Positions 43,142 to 50,803 of a stretch of 64,000 nt of DNA are shown here, piece after piece (position 1 is the first letter of the stretch; the number at the start of each line of letters is the position of its first letter). This stretch comes from Microbacterium hibisci (GTDB taxonomy: Bacteria > Actinomycetota > Actinomycetes > Actinomycetales > Microbacteriaceae). The stretch lies in NCBI RefSeq assembly GCF_015278255.1, contig NZ_JADIJC010000011.1:58092-122091 (forward strand). The letters are read 5' to 3'. The position numbers were made by a program, and so were the translations under genes. The notes beneath the pieces were generated by a model that was given only the letters and a program-made list of their open reading frames with translations, made no database searches and was not told the DNA's origin.

Positions 43142-44830
43142 GTGGGCTACATCGACATCGCCGCCGTCTCTTACGCGCTGCCGGACGGGCGGCCGCTGCT
43201 CGACGAGGTCTCGTTCCGCGTGGGCGAGGGGTCGACCACCGCGCTGATCGGCCAGAACGGCGCGGGCAAGACGACGCTGCTGAGGATCATCCGCGACGAG
43301 GTCGCGCCGCTGTCGGGCGTCGTGCAGATCGACGGCGGCCTGGGCGTCATGGACCAGTTCGTCGGCCACGGCGAGCCCGGGCAGACGGTGCACGATCTGC
43401 TGATCCGCGTGGCCCCCGACCGCGTTCGTCGGGCGGCGCGCGAGCTCGACGATGCCGAAGCCGCGATCATCGAGCACGACGACCTCGACACCCAGATGCG
43501 GTACGCCGGTGCGCTCGCCGACTACGCCGAGGCCGGCGGGTACGAGTACGAGACCGTGTGGGACACGTGCACGACCGCGGCCCTCGGCATCCCGTTCTCG
43601 CGGGCACGGTTCCGCGAGCTCACCACTCTGTCGGGCGGCGAGCAGAAGCGGCTCGCGCTCGAAGCGCTGCTGCGGGGCCCCGACCAGGTGCTGCTGCTCG
43701 ACGAGCCCGACAACTACCTCGATGTGCCCGGCAAGCGCTGGCTCGAGGAGCGACTGCGCGAGACGCCGAAGACCGTGCTGCTGGTCTCGCACGACCGCGA
43801 GCTGCTGGCACGCGCGGCCGACCGCATCGTGACGCTCGAGGCCGGAGGCGCCGGCAGCACGGCATGGGTGCACGGCGGCGGCTTCGGCACGTACCACCGC
43901 GCGCGGGAGGACCGGATGGCGCGCCTCGACGAGCTGCGGCGCCGCTGGGACGAGCAGCACGCGAAGCTCAAGGAGCTGGTGGCGACGCTCAAGGTCAAGG
44001 CGACCGCGAACGACAGCTTCACCTCGCGCTACCGCGCCGCCCAGACGCGTCTCCGCAAGTTCGAGGAGGCCGGCCCGCCGCAGGAGCGGCCGCGCGAGCA
44101 GGACCTCGACGTGCGCCTGCGCGGCGCGCGCACCGGCAAGCGTGCGGTCATCGCCGAGCGGCTCGAGCTCACCGGCCTCATGAAGCCGTTCGACCTCGAG
44201 GTGTGGTTCGGCGACCGGGTGGCGGTGCTCGGCTCGAACGGGTCGGGCAAGTCGCACTTCCTGCGGCTGCTCGCGCGCGGAGGGTCCGACCCCGACGGAC
44301 GCCTCGGGCACGTCACCACCACCGGCGCCGGGCTCGAGCCCGTCGCGCACACGGGTCGCGGAACCCTCGGCGCGCGCGTCGTGCCCGGCTGGTTCGCGCA
44401 GACACATCGGCATCCGGAGTTCGACGGCCGCACGCTGCTCGACATCCTGCACCGCGGCGAGGACGCGCGCGCCGGGCTGCCGCGCGAGGCTGCGTCGGGC
44501 GCCCTCGACCGGTACGGGCTCGTGGCCCAGGCCGAGCAGACGTTCGACAGCCTGTCGGGCGGGCAGCAGGCGCGCTTCCAGATCCTGCTGCTCGAGCTGT
44601 CGGGCGCGACCCTGCTGCTGCTCGACGAGCCCACCGACAACCTCGACCTCGTGTCGGCCGAGGCGCTGCAGGACGCCCTCGCGCGATTCGAGGGCACCGT
44701 GCTCGCGGTCACGCACGACCGCTGGCTGGCGAAGTCCTTCGACCGCTTCCTCGTCTTCGGTGCCGACGGGCGGGTCTTCGAGTCCGATCAACCCGTGTGG
44801 GACGAAGCGCGCGTCGCGCGCGCACGCTGA
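43142..44830 (+). CDS. ABC-F family ATPase
   Basis: The 562-aa soluble protein has two ABC domains. Domain 1 has Walker A GQNGAGKTT, signature LSGGEQKRLALEALLRG and Walker B VLLLDEPDNYLD. A charged linker follows (~255-330). Domain 2 has GSNGSGKSH, LSGGQQARFQILLLELSG and LLLLDEPTDNLD. There are no membrane segments, so it is ABC-F rather than an exporter. Members act on ribosomes as translation factors or antibiotic-resistance proteins. Resistance cannot be inferred here. The second Walker A ends in His instead of Thr. The start is GTG 43142 with a weak Shine-Dalgarno. Confidence 0.93.
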   Translation: MGYIDIAAVSYALPDGRPLLDEVSFRVGEGSTTALIGQNGAGKTTLLRIIRDEVAPLSGVVQIDGGLGVMDQFVGHGEPGQTVHDLLIRVAPDRVRRAARELDDAEAAIIEHDDLDTQMRYAGALADYAEAGGYEYETVWDTCTTAALGIPFSRARFRELTTLSGGEQKRLALEALLRGPDQVLLLDEPDNYLDVPGKRWLEERLRETPKTVLLVSHDRELLARAADRIVTLEAGGAGSTAWVHGGGFGTYHRAREDRMARLDELRRRWDEQHAKLKELVATLKVKATANDSFTSRYRAAQTRLRKFEEAGPPQERPREQDLDVRLRGARTGKRAVIAERLELTGLMKPFDLEVWFGDRVAVLGSNGSGKSHFLRLLARGGSDPDGRLGHVTTTGAGLEPVAHTGRGTLGARVVPGWFAQTHRHPEFDGRTLLDILHRGEDARAGLPREAASGALDRYGLVAQAEQTFDSLSGGQQARFQILLLELSGATLLLLDEPTDNLDLVSAEALQDALARFEGTVLAVTHDRWLAKSFDRFLVFGADGRVFESDQPVWDEARVARAR

Positions 44831-44838
44831 GGAGACGA

Positions 44839-44863
44839 CGGATGCCTCGGCCCGAGGCATCCG
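44839..44863 (+). terminator. Terminator after the ABC-F gene
   Basis: Perfect 11-bp arms CGGATGCCTCG / CGAGGCATCCG with a 3-nt loop, followed by CCTTCTCCCTTT (pyrimidine-rich), lie 8 bp past the stop. Confidence 0.82.
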
Positions 44864-44872
44864 CCTTCTCCC

Positions 44873-44932
44873 TTTCGAACCGCGCACTTGGTGGAAATCG
44901 CCCGTTCGCGGTGCAAAGTGCGCGATTCGAAA
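44873..44932. repeat. 17-bp inverted repeat upstream of guaB3
   Basis: TTTCGAACCGCGCACTT (44873-44889) is repeated in inverted orientation at 44916-44932 with one mismatch, separated by 26 bp. It follows the ABC-F terminator and ends 50 bp before the guaB3 -10. It is not part of the main dispersed family and may be a second kind of palindromic element. Confidence 0.8.
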
Positions 44933-44993
44933 CCGGGAACGAGAGGTGAGGAGCCGGATCGGGCGCGTGAGGCCCGCCGGGTAGGCTGGGTGC

Positions 44994-46118
44994 GTGAGCA
45001 TGGACATCGAACTCGGCCGGGCCAAGCGGGCGCGTCGCGCCTACACGTTCGACGACATCGCGGTGGTGCCCTCGCGGCGCACGCGCAACCCCGAGGACGT
45101 CTCGACGACCTGGACGATCGACGCGTTCAGCTTCGACATCCCGGTGCTGGGTGCACCGATGGACTCGGTCGTCAGCCCGCGCACGGCGATCATGCTCGGC
45201 CAGCTCGGCGGCCTGGGCGTGCTCGACCTCGAGGGCCTCTGGACCCGCTACGACGACCCCGAGCCGCTGCTCGCCGAGATCGCCGGCCTCGAGAAGGCCG
45301 CCGCGACCCGCCGCATGCAGGAGCTGTACGCCGAGCCCATCAAGCCCGAGCTCGTGCGCGACCGCCTCGCCGAGGTCCGCGCCGCCGGTGTCACCGTTGC
45401 CGGCGCCCTCACGCCGCAGCGCACGCAGGAGCTGTACGAGACGGTCGTCGCGGCGGGCGTCGACCTGTTCGTGATCCGCGGCACCACCGTGTCGGCCGAG
45501 CACGTCTCGAGCGTCGACCAGCCGCTCAACCTCAAGAAGTTCATCTACGACCTCGACGTCCCGGTGATCGTGGGCGGCGCCTCGACCTACACCGCGGCCC
45601 TGCACCTCATGCGCACCGGGGCGGCCGGCGTGCTCGTGGGCTTCGGCGGGGGAGCGGCGTCCACGACGCGCGCGACCTTGGGCCTCCACGCTCCGATGGC
45701 GACCGCAGTCGCCGATGTCGCCGGCGCACGTCGCGACTACCTCGACGAGTCGGGCGGTCGCTATGTGCACGTCATCGCCGACGGCGGCGTGGGCACGTCG
45801 GGCGACATCGTCAAGGCGATCGCGATGGGCGCCGACGCCGTCATGCTCGGCGTGGCGCTGGCGCGGGCGACGGATGCCCCGGGCCAGGGCTTCCACTGGG
45901 GTCCCGAGGCCCACCACGCCAAGCTGCCGCGCGGCAAGCGCGTGAAGGTCGACCAGGTTGCCTCGCTCGAGGAGATCCTGTACGGTCCCGCGCCGGTCGC
46001 CGACGGCACCGCCAACCTCATCGGGGCTCTGCGCAAGTCGATGGCCACGACCGGATACTCCGACCTCAAGGAGTTCCAGCGCGTCGAGGTCGTCGTCGCA
46101 CCGTACGCCGCGGGATGA
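44994..46118 (+). CDS. guaB3: GuaB3 family IMP dehydrogenase-related protein
   Basis: The 374-aa protein is an IMPDH/GMPR-fold TIM barrel (RRAYTFDDIAVVPSRRTRNPEDVSTTW; GAPMDSVVSPRTAIMLGQLGGLGVLDLEGL; IADGGVGTSGDIVKAIAMGADAVMLG) without CBS domains. The region where GuaB has its catalytic Cys loop reads FVIRGTTVSAEH here (Thr164-Thr165), so the usual nucleophile is missing. This is typical of actinobacterial GuaB3, and its reaction is not settled. GTG 44994 follows TAGGCT (44982-44987) by 6 nt; an ATG lies two codons later. Its stop overlaps the SURF1 gene (ATGA). Confidence 0.93.
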   Translation: MSMDIELGRAKRARRAYTFDDIAVVPSRRTRNPEDVSTTWTIDAFSFDIPVLGAPMDSVVSPRTAIMLGQLGGLGVLDLEGLWTRYDDPEPLLAEIAGLEKAAATRRMQELYAEPIKPELVRDRLAEVRAAGVTVAGALTPQRTQELYETVVAAGVDLFVIRGTTVSAEHVSSVDQPLNLKKFIYDLDVPVIVGGASTYTAALHLMRTGAAGVLVGFGGGAASTTRATLGLHAPMATAVADVAGARRDYLDESGGRYVHVIADGGVGTSGDIVKAIAMGADAVMLGVALARATDAPGQGFHWGPEAHHAKLPRGKRVKVDQVASLEEILYGPAPVADGTANLIGALRKSMATTGYSDLKEFQRVEVVVAPYAAG

Positions 46119-47068
46119 CGGATGCCATGACCGACCCCTCGACGAGCTCAGGGACCGGGCGGGACGAAGGCCCGGGGGCCGGCGCCCCCGGGGAACCCGA
46201 CCCCACGGTTGCTGAGCCTGTCGAAGCCTTCCCGCCGACGCTCCGCGAGGTCATGCTGCGGCCGCAGTGGATCGGCATGCTTCTGCTGTGCCTCGTCGTC
46301 GCCGGCGTCTTCGCGTGGCTCGGCCAGTGGCAGCTCGGCCGCGCACTCGTGTCCAACCCGGTGCCGCCGGGAGCCACCGAGGAGGTGCAGCCGCTCGCCG
46401 ACGTGGCCGCGCCGGGCGAGTACCTGCCCGAGCCCCTCGTGGGGCAACGGGTCGAGACCGTGGGCCGCTGGGTTCCCGGCGACTTCCTGATCGTCGAGGG
46501 CCGCTTCAACGACGGCGTCGAAGGCCACTGGGTGACCGGTCAGCTGCGGATCAACCCGTCGGAGAGCGGGACGGATGCCCCCACCTCTGTCGCGGTCGCG
46601 CTCGGGTGGGCCGCCACCGAGGCCGACGCGCGTGCGGCGATCGAGGAGCTCGAGGCCGCGGCATCCGCTGTCGAACAGGTCGAGGTGACCGGCCGCCTGA
46701 TCTCGGACGAGGGTCCGGTGCCCCCGCCCGCCGACGCCGACCCGCAGACCATGACGCGCATGTCGCCCGCCGCCCTGCTCGGGCAGTGGCACGAGGTCGA
46801 CGGGCTGTCGGTGTACCGCCCGTACATCGCGTCGATCGACGCCTTCGCCGGCCTCGACGCCATCTCGTCGCCGGCGCCGCAGGACGGCAGCGGCCTGAAC
46901 TGGCTCAACATCTTCTACGCCGTGGAGTGGGCGGTGTTCGCGGGCTTCGCGTTCTACCTCTGGTACCGCCTCGCCAAGGACGCGTGGGAGAAGGAGCTCG
47001 AGGACTTCGAAGACGACGAGGACGAACGCCGGCGGTCGCCCGACGGACCCGCGCCCGCGGCATCCTGA
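46115..47068 (+). CDS. SURF1 family cytochrome oxidase biogenesis protein
   Basis: SURF1 proteins aid heme-copper oxidase assembly. The 317-aa product has a disordered start, a first membrane helix (MLRPQWIGMLLLCLVVAGVFAWLGQWQLGRAL, ~47-78) with the family W-Q-xx-R pattern, and an external domain with the SURF1-like VGRWVPGDFLIVEGRF...GHWVTGQLRI. A C-terminal helix (WLNIFYAVEWAVFAGFAFYLWYRLAKDAW) and an acidic tail follow. ATG 46115 overlaps the guaB3 stop. ATG 46127 is an alternative. Confidence 0.87.
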   Translation: MTDAMTDPSTSSGTGRDEGPGAGAPGEPDPTVAEPVEAFPPTLREVMLRPQWIGMLLLCLVVAGVFAWLGQWQLGRALVSNPVPPGATEEVQPLADVAAPGEYLPEPLVGQRVETVGRWVPGDFLIVEGRFNDGVEGHWVTGQLRINPSESGTDAPTSVAVALGWAATEADARAAIEELEAAASAVEQVEVTGRLISDEGPVPPPADADPQTMTRMSPAALLGQWHEVDGLSVYRPYIASIDAFAGLDAISSPAPQDGSGLNWLNIFYAVEWAVFAGFAFYLWYRLAKDAWEKELEDFEDDEDERRRSPDGPAPAAS

Positions 47069-47109
47069 CGCGGAAGGCCCCGCGGAGACGCGCGGGTAGA
47101 CTGGGGGCC

Positions 47110-47610
47110 ATGCCCCGCGCCCCGAAGCTCGCTTCCTTTCCGGCGATCCGCGGAGCCCTGCGGTTCTACCAGGTCTGCTCGATCATCACGGGCACGATGC
47201 TGCTGCTCCTGGTCGCCGAGATGATCGCCAAGTACTGGCTCGGCTACGAGCTGTTCCTGGGCGGCTCCGGCGGGTTCCTCTGGTTCGCGCCGGTCGTCGA
47301 GACCGCCTCGGGCCTCGAGTCCACCGGCGACGGGTTCAACCTGTCGCTCGGCATCCTCGTCGCCCACGGCTGGTTCTACGTCGTCTACCTCATCTCGTGC
47401 TTCCGCGTGTGGAGCCTCATGCGCTGGAACCTCCTGCGCCTGGCCATGCTGGCGGCGGGCGGCATCGTGCCGCTGCTGTCGTTCTTCATGGAGGCCCGCG
47501 TCGGCCGCGACGTCAAGAAGTACCTCGACGAACGCGAGGCCGCCGAGCTGCACTCGCGCGCCGAGCACTCGTCCCTCACCCACTCGATCCCGACGGAGAA
47601 CAAGCGTTGA
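47110..47610 (+). CDS. DUF3817 domain membrane protein
   Basis: The 166-aa protein has three main hydrophobic helices and the DUF3817 features: LRFYQVCSIITGTMLLLLVAEMIAKY near the start, SLGILVAHGWFYVVYLISCFRVW, and LAMLAAGGIVPLLSFFMEARV. Function unknown. It sits before guaA in many actinobacteria. TAGACT at 47097-47102 is 7 nt before the ATG (leaderless). Its stop overlaps the guaA TTG start, so guaA translation is coupled to it. Confidence 0.9.
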   Translation: MPRAPKLASFPAIRGALRFYQVCSIITGTMLLLLVAEMIAKYWLGYELFLGGSGGFLWFAPVVETASGLESTGDGFNLSLGILVAHGWFYVVYLISCFRVWSLMRWNLLRLAMLAAGGIVPLLSFFMEARVGRDVKKYLDEREAAELHSRAEHSSLTHSIPTENKR

Positions 47611-49205
47611 CCCAGAGCCCTTCAGAAGCAGGGACCGAAACCTCGCAGCGCCCCGTCCTCGTCGTCGACTTCGGCGCGCAGTACGCGCAGCTGATCGCCC
47701 GGCGCGTCCGCGAGGCCGGCGTCTACAGCGAGATCGTCCCTCACACGGCGACCGCGGCCGACATCGCCGCCAAGAACCCGGTCGGCATCATCCTGTCGGG
47801 CGGCCCCTCGTCGGTGTACGAAGAGGGCGCGCCGGCGCTCGACACCGAGGTCTTCGACCTCGGTGTGCCGACGCTGGGCATCTGCTACGGCTTCCAGGTC
47901 ATGGCGCAGGCGCTCGGCGGCGAGGTCGCGCACACCGGACTCCGCGAGTACGGAGCGACGGATGCCGCGGTCACGGGTGACGGCGGCGTGCTGCTCGGCG
48001 GACAGCCGGTCGACCAGAACGTGTGGATGAGCCACGGCGATCAGGTGTCGCGGGCGCCCGAGGGCTTCGACGTGCTCGCCTCGACGCAGGCCACGCCGGT
48101 CGCCGCGTTCGGCAGCGACGAGCGCCGCTTCTACGGCGTGCAGTGGCACCCCGAGGTGAAGCACTCGGACTACGGCCAGAACGTCATCGAGAACTTCCTG
48201 CACAAGGCTGCGGGGCTTCCGGCCGATTGGAACCCCGACAACGTCATCGCCGAGCAGGTCGCCAAGATCCAGGCGCAGGTCGGCTCGGGCCGCGTGATCT
48301 GCGGTCTGTCGGGCGGCGTCGACTCCGCGGTGGCGGCCGCCCTCGTGCACAAGGCCGTCGGCGACCAGCTCGTGTGCATCTTCGTCGACCACGGGCTTCT
48401 GCGGAAGGACGAGCGCGAGCAGGTCGAGCAGGACTACGTCGCCTCCACGGGCGTGCGCCTGGTCACGGTCGACGCGCGCGAGCGCTTCCTCACGGCGCTC
48501 GCCGGCGTGAGCGACCCGGAGCAGAAGCGCAAGATCATCGGCCGCGAGTTCATCCGCACCTTCGAGCAGGCCGAGGCCGAGCTCGTCGCCGAAGCCGAGG
48601 CCGATGGCGAGCCCATCCGCTTCCTCGTGCAGGGCACGCTCTACCCCGACGTGGTCGAGTCGGGCGGCGGCACCGGCACGGCGAACATCAAGTCGCACCA
48701 CAACGTCGGCGGCCTCCCCGAAGACCTGCAGTTCGAGCTCGTCGAGCCGCTGCGCACGCTGTTCAAGGACGAGGTGCGCGCGATCGGCCGCGAACTCGGC
48801 CTGCCTGAGGTGATCGTCGCCCGCCAGCCGTTTCCGGGCCCCGGCCTCGGCATCCGGATCGTGGGTGAGGTCACCGCTGACCGCCTCGAGATTCTGCGCG
48901 ATGCCGACGCCATCGCCCGCGAAGAGCTGACCCGCGCCGGCCTGGACGGCGAGATCTGGCAGTGCCCGGTCGTGCTGCTGGCCGACGTGCGCTCGGTGGG
49001 CGTGCAGGGCGACGGCCGCACCTACGGGCACCCGATCGTGCTCCGCCCGGTGTCGTCCGAAGACGCGATGACCGCCGACTGGACGCGCCTGCCGTACGAC
49101 GTCCTGTCGCGCATCTCCAACCGCATCACGAACGAGGTGCGTGAGGTCAACCGGGTCGTGCTCGACGTCACGTCGAAGCCCCCGGGGACGATCGAGTGGG
49201 AGTGA
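47607..49205 (+). CDS. guaA: GMP synthase (glutamine-hydrolysing)
   Basis: GuaA aminates XMP to GMP. The 532-aa protein has the class I glutaminase domain (LGICYGFQ with Cys93, HPE with His181 and Glu183), the PP-loop SGGVDS at ~235-240, and the C-terminal dimerisation domain ending VLDVTSKPPGTIEWE. The start appears to be TTG 47607, overlapping the DUF3817 stop (TTGA), with GGAGAA 6 nt upstream. No ATG or GTG fits better. Confidence 0.97.
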   Translation: MTQSPSEAGTETSQRPVLVVDFGAQYAQLIARRVREAGVYSEIVPHTATAADIAAKNPVGIILSGGPSSVYEEGAPALDTEVFDLGVPTLGICYGFQVMAQALGGEVAHTGLREYGATDAAVTGDGGVLLGGQPVDQNVWMSHGDQVSRAPEGFDVLASTQATPVAAFGSDERRFYGVQWHPEVKHSDYGQNVIENFLHKAAGLPADWNPDNVIAEQVAKIQAQVGSGRVICGLSGGVDSAVAAALVHKAVGDQLVCIFVDHGLLRKDEREQVEQDYVASTGVRLVTVDARERFLTALAGVSDPEQKRKIIGREFIRTFEQAEAELVAEAEADGEPIRFLVQGTLYPDVVESGGGTGTANIKSHHNVGGLPEDLQFELVEPLRTLFKDEVRAIGRELGLPEVIVARQPFPGPGLGIRIVGEVTADRLEILRDADAIAREELTRAGLDGEIWQCPVVLLADVRSVGVQGDGRTYGHPIVLRPVSSEDAMTADWTRLPYDVLSRISNRITNEVREVNRVVLDVTSKPPGTIEWE

Positions 49206-49244
49206 CCCCGAGAGGGGTGGCGGTGCCCGATCGGGGATCGCTGT

Positions 49245-49280
49245 GACGGATGCCGCGGACCTGGGTCCGCGGCATCCGTC
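49245..49280 (+). terminator. guaA terminator
   Basis: A perfect 16-bp stem, GACGGATGCCGCGGAC paired with GTCCGCGGCATCCGTC, with a CTGG loop, lies 39 bp after guaA. Confidence 0.9.
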
Positions 49281-49310
49281 GTCTTCGTCGTGGTGCGGGA
49301 GGATGGACGG

Positions 49311-50693
49311 GTGACCTCCGAGACGACGCTTCCGCCCGCCGACTACGTCGTCATCGGCAGCCGAGTCGCACTCGGGCTCGACGGCGGGTTCGCGGTCGCG
49401 GTGCCGGCGCGGCTGCGGCTGCTGGAGGCCGCGGGCGCCCCCGAGCCGCTCATGCTGAGCGTCGACGGCCAGTCGGTCGGGGCCCACGCGGCGCAGCGGC
49501 AGGCCTTCGTCGACGGCGGCCACGTGCCATCGGCGTCGCGGGTGCGCAACCTGTTCGATGAGCTCTCCGCCGATGCCACCTGGCTGCTCGAGGCGGGCGA
49601 GCCGGGCGCGGCGACTCCGGGGGTGACGTATCGGACGGTGACGGATGCCGCGGCCCGCCCGATCGTGTCGCTCCCGGTCTTCGAGAACGATCCCGAGTGG
49701 CACCTGCGCAATGCGAACGTCGTGGTGCACGCTCCGGAGGGCGACCGCGTGGTCCAGGGTTTCCGCGGCCTGTACGTCGCGTGGCTCGAGGCGATCGCCG
49801 CCGCGCGACGCGACGCGGCGGGCGACCCCGAGCGGCTGTTCGTCGTGGTGTGCGAGTCGCGCCAGCTCGGCGAGGCGCTTGTCGGCTGGGCCGATCCGCG
49901 GGTTCGTGTCGTGCACACCGTGCACAACTCGCACCTGCCGGCGCCGTACGACGACCCGGCCGCGCCGGTGAGCGGCCTGTGGGCGCGGTGGCTGCCGACG
50001 CTCGACGCGTACGACGCGGTGCTGTGGCCGACCGCGGCACAGCGCGACGAGATCGCCGCGCGCTTCGGCGATCCCGGAACGTTCCACGTCGTGCCGAACA
50101 CCATCGCCCTCGGCTCCGAGCCACCCGGAGCCGCGTCGCGCGACCCGCGCCGCGTGGTGATGCTCAACCGGCTGGCGCCGCAGAAGCGGGTGGACCTCGC
50201 CGTGCGCGCGTGGCCGGCGGTCCTCGCGGCGGTGACCGACGCGCGGCTCGACATCTACGGCGACGGCCCGCTGCGGAACGAGCTGCAGGGGCTGATCGAT
50301 GAGCTCGGGGTGGCGGCATCCGTCACCCTCCACGGGGCCACCGCCGACCGCGACGCGATCTTCGACCGCGCCGCGCTGTTCGTGACGTCCACGGCCTTCG
50401 AGGGCCAGGGACTGTCGATCGCCGAGGCGCTCGCCCGCGGACTGCCCGTCGTCTCGACCGACGCCCGGTACGGTCCGCGCGAGGCGGTCGACGGCGCCGG
50501 TGTGCTCGTGCCGCCCGGCGATGTCGATGCGCTCGCGGCGGCGGTGATCGACCTCCTGCAGGACGACGTCCGGCGCGCCGAGCTGTCGTCGCGGGCGCGT
50601 GCGGCGGCTGCGACATTCACTCCGGAGGCGGTGCAGCCCCTCCTGGTCGGCGCCCTGCGCTCGGCGGTCGAGAGCCCCTCGCGTCGCGCCTGA
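49311..50693 (+). CDS. GT4-family glycosyltransferase
   Basis: The 460-aa protein has a GT-B fold. The C-terminal half carries the GT4 donor site: VVMLNRLAPQKRVDLAVRAW (~285-304), LDIYGDGPLRNELQGLIDELG, VTLHGATADRDAIFDRAALFVTSTAFEGQGLSIAEALARGLPVVS, with the E-x7-E motif. The N-terminal half is acceptor-binding and resembles teichoic-acid or poly(glycerol-phosphate) glucosyltransferase-like proteins. It has no membrane segment. I chose GTG 49311, which has a GGGAGGA Shine-Dalgarno; an in-frame GTG at 49290 is the alternative. Donor and acceptor are unknown. Confidence 0.85.
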   Translation: MTSETTLPPADYVVIGSRVALGLDGGFAVAVPARLRLLEAAGAPEPLMLSVDGQSVGAHAAQRQAFVDGGHVPSASRVRNLFDELSADATWLLEAGEPGAATPGVTYRTVTDAAARPIVSLPVFENDPEWHLRNANVVVHAPEGDRVVQGFRGLYVAWLEAIAAARRDAAGDPERLFVVVCESRQLGEALVGWADPRVRVVHTVHNSHLPAPYDDPAAPVSGLWARWLPTLDAYDAVLWPTAAQRDEIAARFGDPGTFHVVPNTIALGSEPPGAASRDPRRVVMLNRLAPQKRVDLAVRAWPAVLAAVTDARLDIYGDGPLRNELQGLIDELGVAASVTLHGATADRDAIFDRAALFVTSTAFEGQGLSIAEALARGLPVVSTDARYGPREAVDGAGVLVPPGDVDALAAAVIDLLQDDVRRAELSSRARAAAATFTPEAVQPLLVGALRSAVESPSRRA

Positions 50694-50708
50694 GTCCTGT
50701 GCGCACGT

Positions 50709-50748
50709 GATGCGGTGGGTCGCGCGTCTCCGCGCGACCCACCGCATC
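50709..50748. terminator. Bidirectional terminator between the GT4 and lyase genes
   Basis: An 18-bp perfect stem (GATGCGGTGGGTCGCGCG and its complement) with a TCTC loop lies between two convergent genes, 16 bp from one stop and 56 bp from the other. Confidence 0.9.
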
Positions 50749-50803
50749 CGTGTGACCCGCCAGGTGGGCCAGGCCGCCGAGAGAGGTCGGGGCCGTCGGG
50801 CGC

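Noticed and set aside
47622..50747. 1041-aa minus-strand ORF
   Set aside because: It is antisense to guaA and the GT4 gene. Its composition (Arg/Asp/Val/Glu-rich) is a GC-frame shadow, and both plus-strand genes have clear motifs.
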